Below, in pieces: positions 12,001-26,110 of a stretch of 64,000 nucleotides of DNA. Source of the stretch: Takashimella koratensis (taxonomy: Eukaryota > Basidiomycota > Tremellomycetes > Trichosporonales > Tetragoniomycetaceae); the NCBI GenBank assembly GCA_003116875.1, contig BCKT01000002.1, positions 1,426,001 to 1,490,000 on the forward strand, written 5' to 3'. A program made the translations under genes and the position numbers. The first letter of the stretch is position 1; each line of letters starts with the position of its first letter. The notes below the pieces were generated by a model that ran no database searches, was not told the origin of the DNA, and saw only the letters and a program-made list of their open reading frames with translations.

Positions 12001-14648
12001 GTGCGAGGCGGGCTCGTTTGGAGGGTGCCTCAGAGGTCGGGTCATCGGCTGTGTCGATGACAATTGTTGGGACGTCCGCTTGTGAGGGTGCCGCCCCAGT
12101 CTCTGCTTTGGGTGTTGGAGGCGCAGCTGCCGTCGCTTCTGCAGTAGTCGGCGCGACAGAATCCGCAGCGCTTGCTTCGGGCTCTGCTGATTCTTCAGGG
12201 GCATCTAGTGTGTCCTTGCCTTCCTCTGGGTCCTCCACTACCGTCGACAACTGGGAGGCCATACCCACTGACGCAAGTACATCAGTTCCATTCTGTCCCT
12301 CGCCCTTCTCCTTCTCCTCCTCGGCCACTTCTTCAACCATTGTTCCTGCCACATCCTTCCCCACATCCATATCAGCCATCACCACGTCCCCCCCGTCTTC
12401 CCCTTCTCCGGGCGGCGAATCAAAGAACGCAAAGTCATCTTCGGTGACTTTTGCGAAATCCATATCGCCCTCTGTATCCGGCCGACTGTGGTATCCGTCC
12501 GGCTCGCGTTGTGGGATAGAGGACGGTGCGAGGCTGAGCCGGCGAGGGGTAGGGTTGGGGCTCGGCGTGGGTTGACGAGTGGTAGATGGTTGTTCAAACA
12601 AGTCCATTTCATGTGTGAACGCGTGTGGGGAGTTGAGTGCGGAAAACAGGTCGCCGGCGTGGGCGTGGGTGTCGTCCTGCTGTTGGGGTTGAGACGCGGT
12701 CGCGGCTTGTTCCTTGTCCACGGCGGTTCCGATAGGCTCCGGTAAGACTACTTGAGGGACGTCGGGGTCGACCAAGTCGTCAATCTTGGGCGCTGCGACG
12801 GGCGAAGAATGGGACGAAAAGAGATCATCGACGTCTGACCCATCGTCTGGTTTGGAACTCGCCTCCATCTCATCTACCTGAGTCCCTCCTACTTCCTCCA
12901 TCTCCTCATCCTCGTCCAGCGGATCGTGTGTCTCGACCTCTGCTTCGGGTTCTGGCTCCACGTAAGTCGACATGAAATCGAATACCCCAGCTGCGACGCT
13001 CATCAAGTCGTCTTGGGGCTGGCCTCGGCTTGCGTCCCTCGTCTCCGACCCTACAGCGACATCGACGTCCATCGATTCGTGGCTGCTAGACTTGGCCTTG
13101 GACGAAACCGATCCCAATGGTCGAGACCTGACGAGCTCCTGTGCGAGATGCGTTGGCCAGACAGTGAGAACCCCTTGACCTTGCTGCCATGCTCTTGCCA
13201 CCTGTTCCGCTGACGTTCCACCTTCGACTCTATCCGTTTTAGTAGGACACCAGAACACCGACCAGTCAGAGATGACCCTTGCGTTTCCGGTGACAGCGAC
13301 GGCGGCGATCCGGCCCTCATTGCGACCGACTTTCCAGCCGGGCCCAAAGTACTTGTCAAAGGATGCGCTGAGCTTGGCGTCTTGTTGCGCCGAGGTGGGG
13401 TTGGGAGCGACGAGTAGAGCAGGAACGTTGAAGGGTCGAAGAGAGAAAGGACGGAGGTGAAGTGGGAGTGGAGTCTCGGATGGGAACGAAGGGAGGTCGA
13501 CTGGTCGGATTCGCAGGACGATGCCGGATTCAACCGGCCGCAATGTCGCGAGGAAAGGTGGCCTGCAGGATACACATGACGTCAGCTTGGTCTACATCAC
13601 CATGGAAGCAGTGAATCAACTTACGCCAACGAATGGTTCGACAAGAGCGAAACTCGGTGACCAGCTCGCCAGGCAAGCTTCTCCGCCACCGCCGCCTCGA
13701 GCGCCGTCCACTCCTTCGTGGCCTTAAACACGACCTCGCATGACGCTGGTGCTCGTGACCCAGACGACCCAGACGATCCGGACAACCCCGAGGGGTCAGG
13801 TCGGGAGAGGCACGAGTAGGTGTGCCCATGTTGTGGGCAGCTGAGGAGGTCGCGGATGTGGATCGGAGTAGGGGCGGGTTTGACTTCTGTGACGGTTGAT
13901 CGGTTGATCAGCTGAACGTTACCTATAGAGATGCGAGTATAACAGAGAAGTGGTAGTCATGGAGCATGGACAAGGTGCTGACTCGCCAATGTGGACCAAA
14001 CAACAAAACCGAATGACCAAGCTCGAACTCACCTTCCAGACAAGCCTGGGAAGGGACCTCCCACTCTCCAACACCAAACACCCACAACTCTCTCCTCCCA
14101 CCCAATCCCTGCCCCTCAACTCCCTTGGCGTACCTAACCACCGCACACGGAGTATCCAACAACCCGGACCCGGACCCATTACTGCTCCCTACCGGACCTA
14201 CACCTGCTCCTACGCCTTCGTCATTCGAGAGCCGGTTAATCACCTTCCACGACGCTTCGATCGGACAATCTCGCATTCGCTTCAACCGCTTCACCCAGGA
14301 CTCTTCATCTTCTTTCCCTTCACCGAGTTTCTTCCCCGCCTCTGAAACCTGCGCATCGCTTGATTCGCTTTGGTCATTCTTATCGAGTTTGTCTGTCCCT
14401 CCTTGCTCGTTCGGGCCTGCTCCTCGCTCGGTGTCTCCCTGGGGACCACCGTGGTCCGCTTCGCTTCCCCTCGTGGTGTCCTCAGGCCCTCGAGAGCCGC
14501 TGGGGCCAGCGTCGGTCGTAGGGAATCGGGCGCGAAAGATCCGGACGGAGATGGTCGCGTCCGCAGGGAGGTCGATTAGGTAGGTACCTGAGACGACGGT
14601 GTCTGGCCGCGCGGGCGAAGCGGCGAGCAGGTCGGTGCTCAACAGCAT
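9100..14648 (-). CDS. MED13: Mediator complex subunit 13 (kinase-module subunit)
   Basis: Med13 (Ssn2/Srb9) links the Cdk8 kinase module to core Mediator and represses or tunes RNA polymerase II transcription. The gene runs from ATG 14648 to TGA 9100-9102 in several exons. The N-terminal domain is spread over the first exons (MLLSTDLLAASPARPDTVV; SWKVINRLSND; RRELWVFGVGEWEVP) and continues in the large exon at about 13543-10919 with VISDWSVFWCPTKTD and the family motif VLTVWPTHLAQELVRSRP. A very long acidic, Ser/Pro/Glu-rich disordered middle follows. The C-terminal part includes PFTIVHIIHLLPIN, ELYSRIPREVRRIDVRG and a Gly/Ala-rich insert before the end at EALKKLGEEVYALACLGRK. Size (over 1,500 residues) and layout fit the family; small-exon borders around 10650-10920 and 13560-13920 are approximate. 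Identification is from motif pattern, not alignment. Confidence 0.75.
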
Positions 14649-15474
14649 GGGTGCTGGAGGGGGGGAGAGGATGAGGCGTTGGTGGTATGCTATGATATGC
14701 TATGTATGACTCGCTGGTATGGATGAGATGGGCCGGATGGTCAACGGATGAGGACAAACTCAATCGAGCAGTGGGGACCCCAGAGGGATCCCAAGTAGGC
14801 GAGTGTGGCACTTTGGGAGTCGTCTGTCATCATCTCCAACCAACCAACCCACGACTCGCGATTGGTACAAAACATCAAGATGAATGCATATCGATATCAT
14901 TTCTCATCGTTCCATCTCTCTCACAGTCGCAATCAATCGATTCCACACTACTAGACACGAGGGGGATCAAAGCTCAGACTCGGGACTCGGGAACACGTCA
15001 GAGGCAGAGACGGGGGGAGGACAGATAGCGGATCTTTGAGATGGTTTCGCGAGCTATAGACGGCGGTCTGTATATAATAATAAAAACGGAGAGAAGATAG
15101 CTAGCTAGTTGATGAAAGGGGTGAAAAGGAGCGAGCGAAGAATAAATAATAAAGCTGTCGATGCGTGAGAGTGATCGTCCATGGTGTGGGTGGGGTCGGA
15201 GGGGGTTGGTTGGGGAGTTGATGCGTTGAAGATTGGGGTGATACTGAGTAAGGTCGTCGTGGTGCGTGCGAGGGTGGACTGGTATCGAAACGAGACGGAT
15301 TGTGAAGAAGCGAGGCGTCGTGGGTATTCTGTCTTTTTTTTTTTTTGGTGTTTTTTGGCTTTATTGGATACTCGCTTTTTTCTCTTTTTTTCGTCGCATT
15401 TCGAGATTCGCACGTTGAGCACTTGAAGGGAACGAACGGGAAGAACAAACAAGACAAGATTGGCCGAGATTTGA
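14649..15474. other. Spacer: MED13 upstream region and AGS1 3' region
   Basis: 826 bp between two minus-strand genes. The half near 15300-15400 has a T-rich run on the plus strand (A-rich in the transcript sense of the glucan synthase gene), as expected for a 3' end. The half near 14650-15000 should carry the MED13 promoter. No coding frame is convincing. Confidence 0.4.
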
Positions 15475-18400
15475 TCATGGTTTGCTGAGTTGCTCTTTTC
15501 GGAAGAAGAACGCGTACCCGATCGAAATGACGAGTTGACAGACGAGACAGAGCCAGAACTCCCAGTGAGAGAGCGGGTTGTACCTGCCTGTTGCCGTGTC
15601 CCAGAGCGCGGCGTTGGGGAAGACGTTCCCGGGACCGACCTTGTCTGGAGCAGTAGCACGGGCGATGATGACGACGATGGAACCGAGGAGTTGGGCGCCT
15701 GCGATGGTTGCGCAGACGTGGAGACGAGAGAGGGTCTGAAGGAGGATCATACCGAGACCGACACCTTGAATCGCGTCAAGCACACCGAGCCAAAGCCAAA
15801 GCCCGACACCACTGCACCGGGATCAGTATTAAGACTAGGGCAAGCGAAACAAAAAAAGATGCAACTTACACGTAGGGACCGGCCACACCTGCCCAGGGGA
15901 CGTAGAGACCAAGACCGGAGATACCCCAGAACATCTGGCACCACCTTGGGCAACCGAGACCGACTGCGAAGACTGGGAGGAGCCACGAGTGGATCTTGGA
16001 GTACTTGATGAGGATACCGAGCAAGAGAGCCCAGACACCGAGGAAGAAGATGGCGATCATGACGACAACTGCCCACTTGGGGATGCTCGCTGCCTGCCAG
16101 AGGAACTGCCAGTTTCGACCATAAGGAGTCGAGAGCCAGTAGTCGCGCAAGATCTCGGAGATGAGGAACCAGATGACAAGTTTTCGTCGGAACAAGGTTC
16201 GGAAAAAGTTGGGGACGTAAGGCGGGATCTGGTGGTAGTACTCGGGAAGACCGGCGTACATGAGGTAGGCGAAGAGGAAGGAGATCGCTGCGAGTGGCCA
16301 GACAATGTACATGATCGCTGCCGGGACGACGTATTTCGCTGGATCTTGACCGTTGAGTGTGTAACCCCAGTACCAGAGCGCGGAGACCCAGATCTGCTGG
16401 AGACCCTGGACGATGCAGGCACGTGTGATCCAAACTTCGGTTGCCGCTCCGGCTTCTTCACCAAAGTTGAGACCGAAGAAGATGAAGCCCGCGGACGAAG
16501 CGACGGCGTAGCACCAGGTGGCGACCTTGGTGATGGTGAGTCGTGGGCCGGTGAAGACGCCGTGCAGCGAGGGGAAACCAATGAGGAGGAAGGCAATAGC
16601 GAAGATGAGCCAGGGCAGAGAGAGGACGTAGACCGAGGGACGCATGCGGAAGAACGTGTACCAGAAGATGGTGGCGACAGCGAAGATGGCACAGATAATG
16701 TACAAGTCGACAGCAGTCTCGGTGTTACTTCCGCCGAGCAAACTCAACTGGAACGAGGTCTGCGAGCAAAGGAGTCAGTACAGTCAAACACATCCGGGAT
16801 CATCACTTACAGCACTCAAGAGCTGGCCGAGGGAGATGACGATCGTGTACAAGGGCCAACCGTAGATTGAGCGATCCATGAAGACCTGAACCTTGGTCAT
16901 GCGCTTCTCTGGCTCGGGGGGCTCGTCGTATCCACCTTCGTGAGCGTAGTGGTCGTCGTGACCATGGCCCGACATCGAGTAGTGCGTTGGGGCTGTTGAC
17001 ATTTCCCGAGAGTCTACTGTGTCAGTGTGTCAGGGTAAGACAAGGAGTAAAGAAAATGCTTCAGGCCAAAGAACAGGAAAAAGGAAAGGGCACTCACACT
17101 CTGGTCGGAACCCATCGATCATGCTCGGGGCCCTCGACTGGCCAATGTACGAGTCCCTTGACCTGACACTCATCGCCGAGAGCTTCTCCTTCTTCATCTC
17201 ACTGAAGAAGGCCTTTTCACTCTTCATCAAGAACTTTTCGATACAGAGATCACCCTTTGAGTTGTCTGCCGAGAGGTTTTGCAATTTCTGAACAAAGCTT
17301 TGTGCGACCTCACCATCTGCGTCTGTGAAAGTCTCCATTGCTTTGTTGAGCGGGGACGATCCCTTTTCGTCAACAATGGACGAGATGGAATCGAAACTGG
17401 AGACGCGGGAGTGGGTGGTGAACGGTCGGCTAGGTGCAAAGTTGCTATCGGTACTCATACGGCGCTCCATGAAGGGGTCAGGCACGTTCTTGCCGTTGTT
17501 GTTCTTGGCAAACTGTCGGTTGGCAGCGGCGAGGAAGTGATCGTAGCTCTGAGGCTGTCCCGGTCCGTGTGCCGAGCCGACAACAGTCGTGTCGCCTTGG
17601 TCGGAGGAAGCGTTGCTCGTGTGTCGCTCAGATTCGTCATCATCGTACCCAGAGTAGAACTTGGGTCGCTGGCGACCATCTTGGTAGAGCGGGGCGGCGT
17701 TGGGCTCTTCGTCGTAGAACGATTCGGCCGAGGTTCGGTTGAGTTTCCGTTGATCCTGCTTGTTGTCGAAACGGCGGTGGTACGAGGCGCCGAGGTGCTG
17801 GTTGCTACCTCCGCCGGCCATGGACGCGTTGGGGTCGTATGGTCCGGGCGAGGCAAGTGGGGAACCGGGCAAGGGGCTGTTCCCACCGGGCATGGGCGAG
17901 GGCGGGGCAGACGAGTCGGGAGTTCCAGGTCGACCCCACTCACCACGAGCGAGCGAGGTGTTGCTACCGTTTTCACCGAGGTACATGCTACCGCCAGCAC
18001 CGCCGGCGCCATCGTAGCCCCAAGCTTCAGCACCAGCCGTCGCACGGGAGACGGTGATACTTCGTCGCTGGAAGTCCTCGAGACGCTGACGCCACTCGAC
18101 GACTGGGAAACGTTGAACAGCAGAACGGGCACGAAGAATCGCACGTTCCTCCTGAGTCGATTTGAGAGCGAGTTTGATCGTCTTGGTGAGTTGTGAGAGC
18201 ATGTGAACGGTCGCACTCGATTCGACGGGGAACCACCAACCGGGCATGAGACCAAGACCACCAAGACGGGCACCGACACCGAGAGCACCTTTACGACCGA
18301 ATTCGACGGCGACGAGACCGAACGGCTCGTCACGGGACGGGATGAGGGCAAAGTCGGCACCTGAGAAGAGGTAAGGCGGGAGCGAGGTGAATTCGGGCTT

Positions 18401-21400
18401 GGAGAAGACACGGTCCGGGTACATTTCCATCAAACGAGCGAGCTTCTCAGCTGCGAAACGACCGTACAAGTCAATGACGGGACCGACACAGATGAGTTGA
18501 ATCTGAGGGCGTTTGTCGAGAAGCGAAGGCATGACGTCGGCGATGAGGTCGACACCCTTTTGCTTGGACCAACGACCGACGAAGACGAAGAGATCCGCGT
18601 TGGGGTCTTGCTTGAGGCCCGCCCATTCCTGTGCCTGTCGTTTAAGCTCGGGTCGCTTGGACTCGGCCTCTTGGTCAACCTCAATCTTCTCAACGGCAAT
18701 CGGCTGTTCCTCGAGTGCGGCGATATCCGTAGGGTCCGGGTTCGGGAGCGAGTCAATGTTACGCAAAGTCCAAAGAGCAGGGTAACGCGCCCAAGATCGT
18801 TTACCATACTTGTCCGAGACACCTGCGACACCGACTGATTTCTGATGGTGGGAGATGAACGAAGCAGCGGCGTGAAGCAAGTTGAACGTGTTACCGAATT
18901 GAACGTATTTAGAGCAAACTTCCTTGGGGATGTTGAAAGCCGCGCAAACTTCCTTCATCTCGTCCTTGGTTCGGAGTGGCCAGAGACCTTGGAATTCGGC
19001 GTTGTGGAGCGAGAGACAGACGGGCATGATCTTGGGCAAGAGGTAGAGCGGAGCGAGCGCACCGTGGTAGTCGTTGATGTGGTAGATATCAATATCCGAG
19101 TATCGACGGATAGTCTCGGCGATAGCCTGGTTCCAAGTCGAGTAGAAGATGGCCGAGCTGAGATCGTCCATTCGCTGCGGGTACGGGTCGGACTTTGTCT
19201 GAGCACGGAAGACGGGCGAGTCGAGGATGACATAGGTGATGTTGTCAAGGACGTGAGTCTCGACCTCGATTAGGTAGGGCTCGCCAAAGATGATGACCTC
19301 AATTGGCTCGGCATAGTCGCCCTGCGGGTAGTCGAGGTCCTGAACCTTGGGAACGACCCAAATTAGGTCGACGTCGTTCATCGCTTTACCCATGAGAGTT
19401 GACATGACACCGAGACCACCAATCTTGACTTTAAGCTTCCAGTCGAGAATCTCGTATTCGAGGGTGGCGATGAGCACCTTTCGTCGCTTGTTGGGATCCT
19501 CTGGCCAACCGATAATCTTATCAGGTCCCTTGCCGGCGTGTTTTTCCGCCATAACCAAAGCGCCACCAGCCTTCTCGTTGACGCCACCCTTGTCGGCGTT
19601 GATCGGGAAGTAGCTGGTCTCCTTGTTCGGCTTCTGACCCCACTTGTTGATCTTGATCGAGTAGAACGAGTACCTAAAGGTCGCCGCGGCCGCGAACGCG
19701 GTGATCACAGGGATACTGACGAGAAGGGCGAAAGCAACGATCGAAACCCACTCGTGACCGATCGGGACAGTCGACCATTGACCCGTCTTGTCGTTGATCG
19801 TGATGGCCCAAGCCATGTTCGGGCGCGGAGGGAGCGACATGTTGAGGTAGTTTGGCGAGAGCGAATTGACCGGGAGACGGTCAATGATACCATCACCGTC
19901 GGCGTCACCGTAGTAGTAGTCGTCAAAGCTCCAGACGTTGACCTGGATGTAGGTCGGCCAGGCGTACATGAGCGGGAGGGTCCAAGTCGCGTTGGACTCG
20001 AGACCAAAGCTAGCCGAGATACCGAGATCGTAACCCCAGGTGTTGAAGGCACCACGGGCGAGGAGCTGCGGGTAACGACGTTCGCCGCCGTTCCAGTTGA
20101 CGTCGGCGTGCTGAACGTGTGCGGCCGAACCAGCGTACTCGGACCAGTACTGAACGAGCACGTGGTATCCCGACCACCAGTTGCCTGCAAACTCGGTAGC
20201 GTTGAGAGTCGAGGTAGCCGAGTAGTTGGCCCAGGGCGCCCAAGTCTGACCAAAGTTGCCCGAGTATCGGAACTTGTCAGCGCCCGCGGCGGCGTGGGTG
20301 AGAGTGAAGGTGTCGCCCGAGACGTTGAAGATGGCATTGTTGTAGTCGTTTTCCGGGAAGACCATTGGGTTGTTGCTCTGACCAACACGGAGGAGCAAGT
20401 GGTCGCTGTAACCCGTGTGGCCGCCGGCTTGGGAGGTGACGTTACCGATATTGATCTGGTAGATACCGTCACCGGCGTTATTGATCTGAGCAGAGTATCG
20501 CCAAGCCGAGGGGGCAACACCCGGGTAATCTGGGGTCGCGCCGGTAATGGTGAGACACGCGCCGTTGGCGATCGGGGTGATAGTCGGCGTGGTCGTTGAG
20601 GAACCAGAGTATGAGATAGTGATCCCGGCCTCGACACTTGAGCAGTCCATCGGCTGGTCCCATTCAAACTCGACGTTGATCGTGCTGGCGGAAGGGAGAC
20701 GAGCGTCGTGGCCTGGCGAGAACTTGGACAAGGCTGGGGGGATCTGTTGCCACTGGATCGCCCAGGTGCCGCTCTGCTCGTCGGTGGGGACGAGGACCTT
20801 GTAGTCGAACGGCTGGAGGTTGACCGAGGGGAGACATCCACGCCACGGGGCCTGACTGTTGTTGAAGTATGAGTCGAGCGAGTCGGACAAAGTGTAGTTC
20901 TCGAAGGGGTAGAGCAAGTTGCGGACCGTCGTTCCGCCCCAGAAGGGAGACGAGATCCAGCTGGAACCGCCACAGTCGTAGGTGTGCGAAGTCGACGCGT
21001 TCTCGTTGGTGTACAAGAGCCAAACAGGTTGAGAGATGGATCCGTTGGCGGCGAAACCAGGGTACAAGTTGTTGTTCCCTTGCTGAGCGAGAGGAGCGCG
21101 AGTGACCGACCACAGACCGAGCTCGGTTCCGGTTCCGTTGGAACCTGGGAGTTGGATGATGTGAGTCCAGTTACCGAGGGTGGTGAGACCGAAACCGTCC
21201 TGGAGGGACGGGTAAGTGGATCGGAGCCAGTTGAGCGCACGGGCGACACGACGAGGACCCGTGGTCGGGTCAAAGTGGTCATACGAGGCGGTATCGTCGT
21301 CACAACCGGTCAAAGCCTGGTTGAGCGCAAAGTTGTAGTACTGCTGAGAACCGAGCCTGTAGCAACCATGACGCTGCCAAGCTCCCGTCGAGACCATGGA

Positions 21401-23128
21401 CTGACGACCGTAGATATAGTTGCTTGCGCCGTTGTCGAGAATGTAAAACTCTTGCTCCTCACCGTACCATGCGAGGGGGATACCAGGCATGAGCAAGTGG
21501 GTGATGTAGGTACCCAAGAGTTGACGCTGGGTACCGTTGGTCATAGCGGGCCATCGGAAGACGTCTTGGTTGGTGACACCGTACATGTGGCGAGGGTCAA
21601 AGTTGTTGGTCTGCGAGTTGAGGAAATCGTCATTCACGACCATCTCGTTCCAGGCGGTGATAAAGTTGGTATCGACATCGTAAGCGACGTTGAGGTTACC
21701 GTCCATACCCAAGAACCGACAAAGGGAACGGTAGATCGAGTAGTGGAAGGCTGCCGAGTCGAGACCGACCTGACCCTGGTTACGGAGGAAGTAGTAGTTG
21801 TCGCTTTGCTCGAGGTTGACCGAGTCGTTGAAGGTGGTCGGGCGGTTGTTGGAGGTTCGACCACGACCAATGTACAAAGCACCAAATGTATCACCACCGG
21901 TGATTTCACCTGGGATGAAGAAGTTGTCCTTGCCGTACTGCCTGGCGCAGGCTCGGGTTGCGTTGGCCCAGTTAGCGAGGGCGTCGACGGTGACTTGAGT
22001 GGCCTTGTCGATACGAATACCGTCAATGTCGAGCGCCTGGATAGCGAGGCAACTGAACACTTGAAGACGGGCCATGGTCTCGGGACGCCACTCTCGCAGT
22101 CGATCTTGGACGGAGGCAAACTTGGCGAGCTGACGCTGCCAGTCTGGGAAGACACCGAAAGCTTCGACATCACCGTACTGGTCGAAAGTAGACTCGTAAC
22201 AACCCGTCTTGCCTGGGTCGATGATGGACGAGTCGTCGTCGTAGAAGGTCGGGTAGACACATGACTCGTTGTACACTAAGGAGGGTTAGTTGGGATTCGA
22301 ACGGGCTTATGGCACGTACCGTTGGTGAAGTTGAAGTCCGGGTAGGTGTCAATACCCCAGGGTGGGTAAGTCGGGAGCTTCCACTCGACCTCGTACTCGT
22401 TGAGGGAGAAGGGTGCCGAGACGTTGAGGTATGGTTTGAAACCAATCAAGTCGCCCATGGTACCGACGGTGAAATCGAAGATGACATACATTCCTCTTGC
22501 GTGAATCCCCTGAACGACTGTCTGCCATTCCTGGAGGGTACCGTAGTGTGGGTCGAGGAGAGTGAAGTCAAGAGCCGAGTAACCGTCTGAACCCCAAGGC
22601 ATGTTGAGGAAGTTTGTACCTGCGATATAGATGGTTTTGTAACCCATGCTTTGAAGGTAGTCGAGACCACGCCCATTGAGCAGACCAGCACCGTCACCAC
22701 CTGTACGAAGCTGGGTCTCTCTCCAGTCGTATTCGTAAACCATGCCGAAAAAGTCATTGTTGGACGGGTCACCGTCGATCCACTTGTCGAGAAGGAGGGT
22801 ATAGGTGGGCAATGACTATGGGGTGTCAGTTGGGAAAGAGTGTTTGGGGTTGCGCGACTCACCCGCCAATTTGCTGGTGATGCGGTGTAGGAACTCAAGC
22901 TGGGGGTGGTGTAGTCGATACTATCCGTCGCGGCTGAAACGAGTCAGTGTTTGCAGGAGGTGGAGTAGTCCGATGCTGCTCACCTTGGTTCTTGTTGATG
23001 TTCCATGGGTCAAGGGTTTCGTTGTAGACGTGAGCGGAGACGGAGAGCGCTGTCGCGATCAAAGAGACGACGGCGAGCAGCGCTCTTGACGACCGCCAAA
23101 GGGTTGTTCCTTCACTCCCTCGCCGCAT
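15475..23128 (-). CDS. AGS1: Cell wall alpha-1,3-glucan synthase
   Basis: Integral plasma-membrane enzyme making alpha-1,3-glucan of the fungal wall; in Cryptococcus this polymer anchors the capsule. Start ATG 23128 is followed by a hydrophobic signal segment (LLAVVSLIATALSVSA). An extracellular GH13 amylase-like domain comes next, with the catalytic region LDIDGIRIDKATQ and FFIPGEITGGD, and the pocket segment MPGIPLAWYGEEQEF. After many N-glycosylation sites there is a membrane span (WVSIVAFALLVSIPVITAF), then a cytosolic GT5 glycogen/starch-synthase-like domain with KIGGLGVMSTLMGK, HINDYHGALAPLYLLP, FVGRWSKQKGVDL and PSRDEPFGLVAVEFG. A disordered Ser/Gly-rich linker follows, then a C-terminal multi-span block (from about 16870 to 15478) ending in FRKEQLSKP. 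About 2,400 residues in 9 or so exons, dominated by the 5.2-kb exon 22276-17070. The three-part layout matches the fungal Ags family fully. Confidence 0.96.
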
Positions 23129-25297
23129 CTTGGGCCGAGGCGTTCAGGAAGGGGGGGTGAGGAGACGTGGGAGGGGCGTAGAGCTGCGTTGATGGTTCAC
23201 ACAACAGAAAGGCGTGAAAAGCGTGTAGCGTGACGGTGGGTTGATACAGCTCGGACTCGAGGATGGATGGATGAATGCTCGTTCGGCGTTGTGATGAGTA
23301 GTTCGGACGGACGAGAGGCGCGTGAGGGACGTGGACGTGGATGAGGGTCGTGGAGGGGCGTAGGATTGAGTTAAAGAGTCACGTAGAGATGAGAGGCGTC
23401 GTGGGTAATGGGTAATGAAGGGTGGGTGTGGATGCGTTGTTGGATGGATGAATCAACGACGGCGGGATGAGAAAAGGGGGCCAGGGGAAGGAAGGGGCGG
23501 GAGGCGGTGTGTGAGAAACGATGCCTGTCGGGACTAGACTCGAGTGATCGACTGGGAGTGGTTCTGTCGCACCGCCGATTCAAGAGGGGGCAGGACCGCA
23601 CGCGACGGTGATTGTCCGTTCTCGAGCTAGGCGATACAGTGCAAGTGTCGTGGACCTGTTCGTCGTGCGTCGTGGATGGGGGAGGAGATTGGTACAAGGT
23701 ATGTAAGAGTAAGAATGGCTCGTGAAGTGAAAAGAGAAAAGTACGTCGGCCAGTCGGTTTTTTCACCCCCGCGATTGGTGCTGTGTGCTTTGCCCGCCCG
23801 GTGGGCCGAGGGAGGGGTAGATTTCAGCTACGCGTCGGGGCAGGGGGGGGGCGATGTGGATCGTCCGAGTGCTCGAGAGAGAGTGGATGTTGATGCCCGG
23901 TGCAGAGAGAGTCACCGCTTGGATGGATGCAGTGAGGAGGGGGGTGAAGGATGCGATGCTGGACGGATGAGATGGGGATTACGCGTGGGGGGGAGGGGGG
24001 GATGGTGCAGGTGGGATAGGATGGATCCAAAGGAGGCGGGGATGAAAGAGGGTGAATGGTGCAGGTGTACTGTAGCACAGGCCAGGGCGGGCGAGGCAGC
24101 ACAAGGCAAAAGGCAAACGACCCGAAGGAATCAACCAGGGCCAAAGGGAAACAGCAGGGGCCGGCCACTCTGCACAGGACTAATCCATATCTGGGGGGTG
24201 CATATAGCGTTCATTAGGAAATCAGAGTCAGAGGTCATTACAATCCCTCCTCCTCACGTGCCTCACGCCCGGGGCCGGGACCAGGACTACTATCGTGCAA
24301 AGCTATTCAATCCGACCATTAGGTGAGGCTAGTCTCGGGGGTGACCTCCTCCCCCGCCGCCTGCCTTCCTCCCTGCTGCTAGCTACACTGACCCCAGTGC
24401 CGAGTGTGCGAATACAAAAGTAAGACAAGCAGTAAGGATAGGTAAGCAGGCTTTTCTAAGGGGTCAAAATAGACGATGATGGATGACATCGGCGATCTGT
24501 TCATACAGTAGGTACGTGTCGGAGCTGAGCAGGTGGGCAGTCGGTCGGCTTGACGGCACGTCACGGGATGAATGGGTAATGACTGGGTGTAATGAAGAGA
24601 CCCACCCACACCGAGTGCACAGGAGAGACAGGACGAGGGGGGCACACGCGCCTCTCTTCTTTTTTCGATTTCCCTGAGATTATCTTCTTCGCACTGGCCC
24701 ATGGGTTCTGTAGCATATTTCGATCGAACCTACAGTCACCCTTTCCACTCTCCACAGTCTCCCTCTCTCTCCTAACCCTCCTAACCCTCCTCCCTCCTAC
24801 CCATCCACCCGCGCCCCTCCTCCCCTCCTCCCCTCTGATATGCACATTACATCCACCAACCTACCCTTTGTCCATACAAACCTATGTACCCTTTACCTCT
24901 ACAAATTCCAATTCAAACCCACCCAGTGACGTTTCGCGACTGACCAACCAACCAAACCAACCAACCTACTGCTGGATTTAAAAATAAAAACCCTTTTATC
25001 GAAAAAAGCACGCGCCTCAATTTGGCCCGTCGTTCACCCTGGGTGATGAACAATTGGGTGGGGGGGTCCTGTCTGTCTGTCCATTACACCCCTTGCCCCT
25101 TCCCTTGACGCCTCGTGCCCTGATCACCCTCCGCCTCTATCTCTCTCCCTTCGACCCCTGAGCCCGGCTGCCCGGCTGTTGGGCCTTGGGGTGGCGGTGT
25201 GCGGCCATGCTCATCGGCGTTGCATCTCATCTCATCTCATCCTCGTCTGATCTCACCGCCTCGCCGGTAACCAGGGGTGCATCCCTGGTGCACGGGG

Positions 25298-25327
25298 ACG
25301 GGGGGAGGGGGAGGGGGAGGGGGAGGG
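25298..25327 (+). repeat. G-rich tandem tract (GGGGGA units)
   Basis: Runs of five or so G separated by single A, about four to five units. The plus strand has the base pattern of a potential G-quadruplex. Intergenic, upstream of AGS1. Confidence 0.7.
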
Positions 25328-26110
25328 ATGAGGCGGGTCTTCGAGCGGACGAGCATGAGTACGAGGAGAGGAACAAGGGGTGGGTGGCATCGGGGACGGA
25401 CCATTCGCTCGGGCCCAAGCAACAACCTCTTGGCATCTCTGAACCTGACAACCATCACACCTCTCCTGCATCTTTGATTGGCCATACGAATCCTAAACTC
25501 GGCTCACTTTTCCAAACAAAGCAACCGGGGAGGGGCGGGGGGGAGGGGGGGGGAGCTCGTTTCTCAAACAAGGCCCGGATCGGTCGTTTCTCCAAAACCC
25601 AAGCAAGGCCCTCCTCCACCCACGCCCAAACTCCAAGTCTACCGGCTGGACTCGTTTCAAAGCAGCTCCTGTCTACTTGGGACTAAAAACCCGGATCATG
25701 CTTTTCTAAAACCCCAGGGGCGCCGGAACCGGGTCAACTCTCCGCTCTCCACTCTCCACCTCCCATGTTGCATGTTGCATGTTGACTGGCTCTTGCTGAC
25801 GGCTCGACTGCTCGACTACTCCCTATCCCAGTGAAGCTATCTACGTACAGTACTACATGCAAACTGCCGCAATCCGCATTTCCATCCGCATCGATCCGCC
25901 GATTTTGAAACCGTAGCCAACCGCCACCCGCCAACCGACAACCGCCTCGAAACTGCGGCCGTAGTGTGTCCTGTGTTTATTTACAGAGCATGATCGAGGA
26001 TGAGGGTGGGGATGGGGTTGAGTATGAGAATGAGAGATGAGGGTTCTGTCGGCTCATGTCCGGGTCGGTCCGAATGAATAAGCATATCATCTCTTCCTCG
26101 AGCGCGNGTN

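Noticed and set aside
12488..13580. Long plus-strand frames opposite MED13
   Set aside because: Antisense shadows of a GC-rich coding exon; low-complexity translations and no family motifs.
20984..22264. 426-codon plus-strand frame opposite AGS1
   Set aside because: Valine/arginine-rich shadow of the glucan synthase exon produced by codon bias.
22277..22320. GTTCGAATCCC on the minus strand, resembling a tRNA B box
   Set aside because: It sits inside a roughly 45-50-nt AGS1 intron, with no A box and no cloverleaf pairing; too short for a tRNA.
23676..24326. 216-codon plus-strand frame upstream of AGS1
   Set aside because: Composition is Gly/Arg-rich with no recognisable domain, splice pattern or promoter; likely chance in GC-rich DNA.
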